The position numbers and the translations under genes were made by a program. Shown here piece after piece: positions 1-5,832 of a stretch of DNA of 5,832 nucleotides. The notes under the pieces are model-generated. The model saw only the letters and a program-made list of their open reading frames with translations, searched no databases and was not told the DNA's origin. The stretch comes from WHSM01 sp050701635 (GTDB lineage Bacteria > Actinomycetota > Actinomycetes > Mycobacteriales > Micromonosporaceae), in assembly GCA_050701635.1 (NCBI GenBank), contig JBOGDF010000337.1:1-5832 (forward strand), given 5' to 3'. How positions within the stretch are numbered: position 1 is the first letter of the stretch; each line of letters starts with the position of its first letter.

Positions 1-1183
1 CGCCGGGGTCGGTGCCGGGCGGGAGCGGCGGCAGCGCCACCGGTGCGCTCGCCGCGGCGTTGGCCTGCGCCGCGCCGACGACGAACACCAGCTTCGGGCC
101 CAGCCCCAGCACCAGTCGCAGCTGGTCCTGCAGCTCCTGCGGCAACGCCCCGATGATCGGGTCGAGCACCGAGGTGTCCAGCTTGCTGCGCAGCGGCTTG
201 GTGTCGACGCTGATCACCAGCCCGCTGGTGGCGAGCGTGCCCGCCGCCCCGGCCACACTGCGCGTCGTCGGCAGCGGCTCCACCGAGATCCCGAGCGCCT
301 TGAGCTGGTCGGTGAGCTGCTTCGGCAGCCCGGGAATCTCGGCCCCCTGACCGCCGACGTGTACGCCCTTCGAGTCGATCGCCAGCCGCTGGCCGGCCAC
401 CCGTACGCCGGTGATCGTGACCAGGCCGTCCGCGGTGCCGCGCGCCGCGTCGCTGGTGGCGCTGGCGCGGGTGTCGAGCGCGTCGATCGTGATCAGGCCG
501 CCGAGCAGCGCGATGTTCTTCGCCGCGGTGTGCGCCGTCGAGACCACGGTGCCGGCGTTCGCGGTGACCTGCGTGCTGCTGGTGATGCCCTCGGCGGTGA
601 CCAGCGCCGCCACCCCGGGCGGGGCCGGCAGCGCCGGGTCGTCCGACGGCGTCGATCCGCCGCCGGGCAGCCCGGGCAGGCCCGGAAGCCCGCCCCCCGG
701 TGGCGGCGCCGCCAGCCCGAGCAGGTTGACCTTGGCTTTCACCGACTTGGGCCCCGCCGAGGTGCTCATCCCGGACCCCGGGGTCAGCTCCTGCTTCTGC
801 TCTTCGGGCCCGTTGGGGGTACGCGAGTTCACCTGCACCGGGTAGGTCTGCTTCGGGTCGCCGATGATGGTGCCGAATCCGTCGCCGACGGAGTCGCCGG
901 GCCACAGCCAGCTCGCCGTACCGCGGCCGTCGGGGCCGGTGGCGACCGTCGACCGGGTGTACCCGATGTTCAGCTCGGCCTGCGGCTCGGCCGGGATCGG
1001 GATGGTCTGCTCGTACAGCTGGACGGCGACCAGCGAGGTCTGCGCCTTGAGCTGGAAGCCCCCGATCCCCGGCCCCGAGGCAGGCGCCACGGGCGCGGCG
1101 GCCGCAACCCCGGGCGCCGCGACGCCGGGCAGCGCCAGCCCGCCGGCGAGCACCGCCGCGGCAACGATTCGAACCGGGATCAT
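1..1183 (-). CDS. Secreted Gly/Pro-rich protein of unknown function, encoded directly after the ABC importer genes (3' end missing)
   Basis: An open frame of 394 codons runs from ATG at 1183 off the left edge without a stop. Residues 1-30 look like a Sec signal peptide: one arginine (R5), a hydrophobic Ala/Val/Leu core, and an Ala run ending in a plausible cleavage site near AAAA-P. The mature part has a first predicted beta-rich section (about 41-155) containing SWLWPGD at 91-97, a Gly/Pro linker with three GLP repeats (about 158-192), a second beta-rich section (about 193-330) rich in Thr, Val and Ala, then Leu/Pro-rich sequence (about 331-394) that reaches the edge. No cysteine and no catalytic motif is visible. 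From memory, the SWLWPGD stretch and the alternating Val/Thr pattern resemble uncharacterised actinobacterial exported proteins of the 'choice-of-anchor P' type; I cannot verify this here. A C-terminal membrane or wall anchor may lie outside the window. The start overlaps the livF stop (ATGA) and has a strong GGAGGT site, so the gene is translationally coupled to the transporter. Function unknown; an extracellular helper of the importer is an inference. Confidence 0.88.
   Translation of the reverse strand, partial: MIPVRIVAAAVLAGGLALPGVAAPGVAAAAPVAPASGPGIGGFQLKAQTSLVAVQLYEQTIPIPAEPQAELNIGYTRSTVATGPDGRGTASWLWPGDSVGDGFGTIIGDPKQTYPVQVNSRTPNGPEEQKQELTPGSGMSTSAGPKSVKAKVNLLGLAAPPPGGGLPGLPGLPGGGSTPSDDPALPAPPGVAALVTAEGITSSTQVTANAGTVVSTAHTAAKNIALLGGLITIDALDTRASATSDAARGTADGLVTITGVRVAGQRLAIDSKGVHVGGQGAEIPGLPKQLTDQLKALGISVEPLPTTRSVAGAAGTLATSGLVISVDTKPLRSKLDTSVLDPIIGALPQELQDQLRLVLGLGPKLVFVVGAAQANAAASAPVALPPLPPGTDPG
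665..691 (-). repeat. Three 9-bp tandem repeats encoding (Gly-Leu-Pro)x3
   Basis: Read on the minus strand from 691 to 665, three successive 9-base units (GGGCTTCCG, GGCCTGCCC, GGGCTGCCC) encode GLP-GLP-GLP, residues 165-173 of the secreted protein. They are followed by GGG and preceded by PPPGG. The units differ at silent positions, so this is an imperfect repeat. It sits in the flexible linker between the two predicted beta-rich parts and could vary in copy number between strains. Confidence 0.6.
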
Positions 1184-1901
1184 GCGGCACCTCCGAGGTA
1201 CATGTCGGTCAGGTGACTGCGCAGCTCGTCCGGCTCGCCGGTCGCCACGATCCGGCCGCCGTGCATCACCGCGGCGTAGTCGGCGACCTTCAGCGCGCTG
1301 CGGGCGAACTGCTCGACCACCAGGATCGATACGCCGTCGGCGGCGATCTGCGCCACCGTGTCGTACAGGCCGTCCACGATCAGCGGGGCCAGCCCCATCG
1401 AAAGCTCGTCGAGCAGCAGCAGCGCCGGATCACTGGCGAGCGCGCGGGCCAGCGCCAGCATCTGCTGCTCACCGCCGGACAGGGTGCCGGCGAGCTGGCG
1501 CCGCCGCTCGGCCAGCCGGGGGAACCGGTCGTACGCCTCGGCGAGGATCCGCTCGGCCGGCACCCCAGCGTACGAGGCGAGCGTGAGGTTCTCCTCGACG
1601 GTGAGATTCGGGAAGACCCCACGCCCCTCCGGTACGGTGCACAGCCCGGCGCGGGTCAACGCGTCCGGAGAAGCCCCGCTGACGTGTACGCCGGCCAGGT
1701 GGATGTCCCCGGCGGTGGGCTTCAACTGCCCGCTGATCACCTTGAGCAGGGTGGTCTTGCCGGCCCCGTTGGCGCCGAGCAACGCCACCACGGCGCCCCG
1801 TGGCATCCGCAGGTCGACCCCGCGCAGCACCTCGATCCGGCCGTACGCGGCGCGTACCCCGATCAGCTCCAGGATCGGCGGCCGGCTCACCCCAGCCCGG
1901 C

Positions 1902-1905
<4 letters not shown>
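1180..1905 (-). CDS. livF: LivF-like ATP-binding protein of HAAT-family ABC importer
   Basis: Protein of 241 residues, the usual length for LivF. It is the second of two cytoplasmic ATPases that drive uptake through the LivHM-type permease. Visible motifs: Walker A GANGAGKTT at 44-52; the LivF-typical VPEGRGVFPNLTVEENL at 91-107, where Glu stands at the Q-loop position; signature LSGGEQQ at 142-148; Walker B LLLLDE with D166 and E167; and VVEQF at 196-200, where Gln stands at the H-loop position, as is normal for LivF. After the Walker B Glu the usual Pro is Leu (DELSMGLAP), which I believe occurs in other actinobacterial LivF proteins. The C-terminus ends in MYLGGAA, close to the family's usual YLG ending. 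The ATG overlaps the livG stop by four bases (ATGA), and a weaker GGAG lies 8 bases upstream (1914-1917). The LivF assignment is firm; the transported substrate is not known. Confidence 0.95.
1189..1194 (-). promoter_or_regulatory. Ribosome-binding site of the secreted protein gene
   Basis: GGAGGT lies 5 bases upstream of the ATG at 1183 and inside the last codons of livF. It is a close match to the anti-Shine-Dalgarno complement and fixes the start of the secreted protein gene. Together with the ATGA overlap it indicates that ribosomes finishing livF can restart at once. Confidence 0.8.
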
Positions 1906-2706
<801 letters not shown>

Positions 2707-2720
<14 letters not shown>

Positions 2721-4617
2721 TCGCCACCTCCTGCGGGGCGGTGGCCGGCGCCTCCGGCGGCGCTTCGGGCCGGCGCGGCCAGCGCGCCTGCACCGCGCCA
2801 CCCAACCGGAACAGCTGGTTGGCCAGGCCGTTCGGGTCCCGGCCGAGCCCGACCGCCCCGAACCCGATGATCAGGAACACCACACCGGCCAGCGCCGGAT
2901 ACTCCGACTGGGTGAGCGGCAGCAGCATCAGCAGGAAGCCGCCGGTCAGCGCGCCGGTCACCGAGGTGACGCCGCAGACCACGGCGAGCAGCAGCAGCGG
3001 CAGGCTGGCGAACACCTGGAAGTCGGTCGCCGAGACGGTCTCCCGCAGCCCGGCGAGCAGCGCACCGGCGAAGCCGGCCATCCCGGCCGAGGCGGCGAAC
3101 AGCCCGACCCGGAACCACCGCAGGTTGAGCCCGAGGGTGCCGCACGCGGCGGGGCTGTCCCGCATCGCCAGCAGCAGCCGGCCGAGCCGTCCCCGGCGCA
3201 GCGCCAGCAACCCGACCGCCATCAGTACGAAGCAGACCGCGATCAACACCAGGTACGCCCGCTCGGTGTCCAACCCGATCCCGAACAGCACGAGTCGGCG
3301 CGCCTGCAGGCTCTCGTTGTAGCCGAACGCGAACGGCGCCTGGAACACCAGCTTGTCCATCAGCTGCCCGAACGCCAGCGTGGCGAGCGCCAGGTAGAGC
3401 CCGGTCAGCCGCAGCACCGGCAACGCGATCAGCGCACCCACCGCCGCGGCCGCCAACGCGGCGATGACCAGCGACAACACCGACGAGCTGTCCAGCTTCG
3501 CCAGCACCATCGCGCCGATCCCGACGAAGCTGAGCTGCGCCAGCGAGACGTGGCCGCCGTACCCGGTGAGCAGCACCAGCGACAGCATCACCATGCCGTA
3601 CACCAGCGCGATCGCGACCAGCACCACCAGGTCCAGGGCGAGCACCCGGGAGGCGGCCGCGGCCGCGAACACCAGCACCGCGCCTGCCCCCACCGACCGC
3701 CACAGGGTGGGTACGGGCGCCGAGACGATCCCCTTCACCTGCCCCACCCGCAGCCGCGCCTGCGGTACGAACAGCAGCACTCCGAACAGCAGCAGCGTCG
3801 GGATGGTGGCGCGGAACCCGATCAGGAGCTCCCCCGGCGGCAGGTAGCCGATGGCGTACGACTGGAGCAGGCCGAGCAGCATCGCGCCCAGGAACGTCAG
3901 CGGCAGCGAGCGCAGCCGGCCCAGCATCGCGGCGGCGTACGCGTTGATCACCAGCAGCGTCAGCTCGTAGTAGTCCAGCGCCAGCACCGGGGTGAGCAGG
4001 ATCCCGGCGAGCGCGCCGAGCGACACCCCGACCGCCCAGCTCACCATCGAGACCCGCTCCGGCCGGCCGCCGAACAGCGACAGCAACGCCGGGTTGTCCA
4101 CCGACGCGCGCATCGCGGTGCCGATCCGGGTCCGGTTGAGCAGCGCATACAGGCCGGCGGCGACCACCGCCGACAGCGCGATGGTCAGGATGCTGTGGTA
4201 GCTGACGAAGGCGTCGGCGACCGTGATTCCGGAACTGCCGAAGAACTGTTCGACGGTACGCGCCTGCGGCGGCCAGAACGCCTGCGCGAGCCCGATCAGC
4301 CCGACGAAGAGCCCGACGGTGACCACCAGCCCGACGCTGACCGGCGCGTCGCCGAGCCCGCGCATCATCACCCGTTCGATCAGTACGCCGAACAGCGGCG
4401 CGATCACCAGCAGCACCAGCGCCAACGACGCCCACACCGGCAGGCCCCACGCCACGGACAGCTGCCAGTAGACGAACGCCATCACCATCCCGATCGCGCC
4501 GTGGGCGAGGTTGAACACCCGGGTGGTGGTGTACGTCAGCACCAGGCCGCTGGCCGCGATCGCGTACGCCGCCCCGGTGAACAGCCCCAGCACGGTGAAC
4601 GAGATCAACGCCGACAT
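2707..4617 (-). CDS. Fused LivH-LivM-type permease of HAAT-family ABC importer
   Basis: One 636-residue membrane protein in which both permease halves of a branched-chain amino acid type importer are joined; separate LivH and LivM are each about 300 residues or somewhat more. The N-terminal half (about 1-288) carries the LivH hallmark FNLAHGAIGMVMAFVYW at 35-51 and an ATPase-contacting loop TRIGTAMRASVDNPALLSLFG at about 163-183. A positively charged linker (about 287-307, ARLRVGQVKG) leads into the LivM-like half, with LLTGYGGHVSLAQLSFVGIGA at 349-369, the loop GRLGRLLLAMRDSPAACGTLG at 476-496, and GLGRDPNGLANQLFRL at 589-604. Each half shows roughly eight hydrophobic segments. The last 30 residues are Pro/Ala-rich and presumably cytoplasmic. 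The ATG is 4 bases after the binding-protein stop, with a weak GGGGG site 8 bases upstream. The stop lies within the first codons of livG. The frame is continuous through the junction, so this is a true fusion, not two genes. Confidence 0.95.
2725..2732 (-). promoter_or_regulatory. Ribosome-binding site of livG, within the permease gene
   Basis: AGGAGGTG on the minus strand lies in the last codons of the permease gene. The core AGGAGG is 6 bases from the GTG at 2720. It decides the livG start in favour of this GTG rather than an in-frame ATG at 2801, and it allows livG to be translated from inside the upstream gene, whose stop lies 14 bases further on. Confidence 0.85.
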
Positions 4618-4621
4618 CGGA

Positions 4622-5832
4622 TCAGCCCCCGACGCCGGTGTTGACCAGAGAACCGCACATGTAGCCGCTTCCGGACTCGCGTACCCACCGGCCGTTCTTG
4701 AGCGTGATGATCATCTTGCAGGCCGAGGTGTGGCGACCGCCCACGTCCTGCCGCGCGAACATGCCGTGCCCGTCCCAGGCCCGGATCCCGGCCAGCGCCG
4801 CCATCAGGCTGGCCCGGGTGAGCTTGCCGCCCAGCTTGAGCGCCTGTTCGGTGAACAGCCGGGCCGCCGACCAGGCGAACATCCCGAAGTACGACGGCGT
4901 GGCGCCGGGCGCGACCCGCTGCAGCCAGCCGGTGTAGAGCTTCATCTCCGCGGAGCTGGACTCCTCGAACATGCCCGCGTCGGTGAACACCTTGGTGCCC
5001 TCGACCGCGGAGCCGCCGGACTTCACGTAGTTGGGGTTGTAGCCGGTGGGGTCGAGCAGGAACACGTCCGGCTTGAAGCCCTGCTGCTGCATCGCGGTGG
5101 CCAGCCGTACCGCCTGCTGGTACGCGCCGATGAACTGGACGTACCGCACGCCCTTCTGCTTCATCTGGGTGACGTGGGGCGAGTAGTTGAACTCGGTGAC
5201 GTCGATCCCGGCGGTGTAGACCCAGGTGAAGCCGCGCTTCTGCCAACCCGCGATCCAGCTCTTCCCGTTGATCTGGGCCGAGCCCGCGTTGATGTAGAGG
5301 AACGCCGCCTTCTGCGACGCCGCCGGGTACTTCTTCTTCAGGTAGTCGGGCACGGTGGCGGCGATCTCGTCGACCTGGGTGGAGTTGGCGGCGTACACCG
5401 CCCGGGATTCCTGGCGGGGCGTGTTCACCGCGGCGGCCCGTACGTCGGGGATGCCGCAGTCGGAGACGGTCTTCGCGCCGCCCTGGTCGAACGCGGACAT
5501 CGAGCCGACCATCGCGAACGCGCTCTGGCAGCTCTTGATCGCGGCCTGCTGGTCGCCGCCGGTGTCGGTACGGCTGTCCAGCGACATCAGCTCGAGCGAG
5601 CGCCCGCAGATCTTCATCGAGGAGTTGAAGTAGCTGACGTACGCCTTGACCGCCTGCTGCGCGGACTCGAACAGCCCCGGAATCGGGCCGCTGATGTCCG
5701 AGGCGTTGGCGATCTTGATGGTGCTGCCGGTGATGCCGGTGGAGTTCTTGAAGCCGGCGCAGCTGGCGGCCTTCCCGCGCGAACCGCTGCCGCCGGGGCC
5801 TCCGGCGCCAGGGCCCGCGGTCGCGCCCGCGC
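4622..5832 (-). CDS. LivK-like extracellular substrate-binding protein of HAAT-family ABC importer (5' end missing)
   Basis: The frame is open from the right edge (first whole codon at 5830) to TGA at 4622, giving 402 visible residues; the true start, signal peptide and any lipobox lie outside the window. The visible part opens with a Gly/Pro/Ala linker (about 1-19), as found behind the lipidated Cys of actinobacterial binding lipoproteins. The type I periplasmic-binding fold follows: ITGSTIKIANASDISGPIPG at 33-52 (strand 1 and ligand loop), LMSLDSRTD (second strand), AFAMVGSMSAFDQGGA (ligand-site loop corresponding to the VGP-xxS region of LivK), KAAFLYINAG (start of the second lobe), then VRYVQFIGAY and DVFLLDPTGYNPN. 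Six cysteines (visible residues 24, 75, 101, 125, 371, 392) suggest up to three disulphides; 101 and 125 are spaced like the disulphide of E. coli Leu/Ile/Val-binding proteins. It is the first known gene of the operon here. The ligand is not identifiable. An ATG at 5617 is internal and not the start. Confidence 0.93.
   Translation of the reverse strand, partial: AGATAGPGAGGPGGSGSRGKAASCAGFKNSTGITGSTIKIANASDISGPIPGLFESAQQAVKAYVSYFNSSMKICGRSLELMSLDSRTDTGGDQQAAIKSCQSAFAMVGSMSAFDQGGAKTVSDCGIPDVRAAAVNTPRQESRAVYAANSTQVDEIAATVPDYLKKKYPAASQKAAFLYINAGSAQINGKSWIAGWQKRGFTWVYTAGIDVTEFNYSPHVTQMKQKGVRYVQFIGAYQQAVRLATAMQQQGFKPDVFLLDPTGYNPNYVKSGGSAVEGTKVFTDAGMFEESSSAEMKLYTGWLQRVAPGATPSYFGMFAWSAARLFTEQALKLGGKLTRASLMAALAGIRAWDGHGMFARQDVGGRHTSACKMIITLKNGRWVRESGSGYMCGSLVNTGVGG

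Noticed and set aside
12..350. Small plus-strand frames at 12-350, 359-1216 and 411-845
   Set aside because: They lie opposite the 394-codon secreted protein frame, which has a signal peptide, a strong ribosome-binding site and coherent composition. The plus-strand products have no recognisable features.
1308..1318. Loss of the H-loop histidine in LivF (VVEQF) as a sign of a dead ATPase
   Set aside because: Gln at this position (VEQ) is the normal state in LivF proteins, so it is a family trait and not a defect.
2721..2801. Extended N-terminus of livG starting from ATG 2801
   Set aside because: The added 27 residues are an Arg/Pro-rich shadow of the permease C-terminus. The GTG at 2720 has an ideal AGGAGG site and begins exactly where LivG proteins begin.
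4618..4621. Search for a promoter or hairpin between the binding protein and permease genes
   Set aside because: The gap is only 4 bases and no convincing inverted repeat was seen; there is no room for separate regulation here.

Overview
This window is GC-rich DNA (codon third positions are almost all G or C) from a high-GC actinobacterium. The codon style and the alanine/glycine/proline-rich secreted proteins would fit Micromonosporaceae, but no ribosomal or other marker gene is present, so that family placement is only a guess. All real genes lie on the minus strand, so the operon reads from right to left. There is no gap of more than 4 bases between genes, and I see no RNA gene, mobile element, CRISPR array, promoter or terminator.

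From upstream to downstream the genes are: (1) an extracellular substrate-binding protein of the branched-chain amino acid / amide (LivK-like, type I periplasmic-binding fold) family, 5832 to 4622, with its start beyond the right edge; (2) a single 636-residue permease, 4617 to 2707, in which a LivH-like half and a LivM-like half are fused; (3) a LivG-like ATPase, 2720 to 1902, starting at a GTG inside the permease gene; (4) a LivF-like ATPase, 1905 to 1180; (5) a secreted, repetitive, glycine/proline-rich protein of unknown function, 1183 to beyond the left edge.

Genes 1 to 4 make a complete HAAT-type (LivKHMGF) ABC importer: the binding protein captures the ligand outside the cell, the fused permease supplies both membrane halves, and the two ATPases power uptake. 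The ligand cannot be read from sequence; branched-chain amino acids are the family default, but amides, urea and other small carboxylates are also carried by this family. The gene junctions (4-base gap, 14-base overlap, two 4-base ATGA overlaps) indicate translational coupling along the whole set. The most interesting item is gene 5: an exported protein with its own strong ribosome-binding site, coupled directly to the last transporter gene, which suggests an extracellular partner of this importer.
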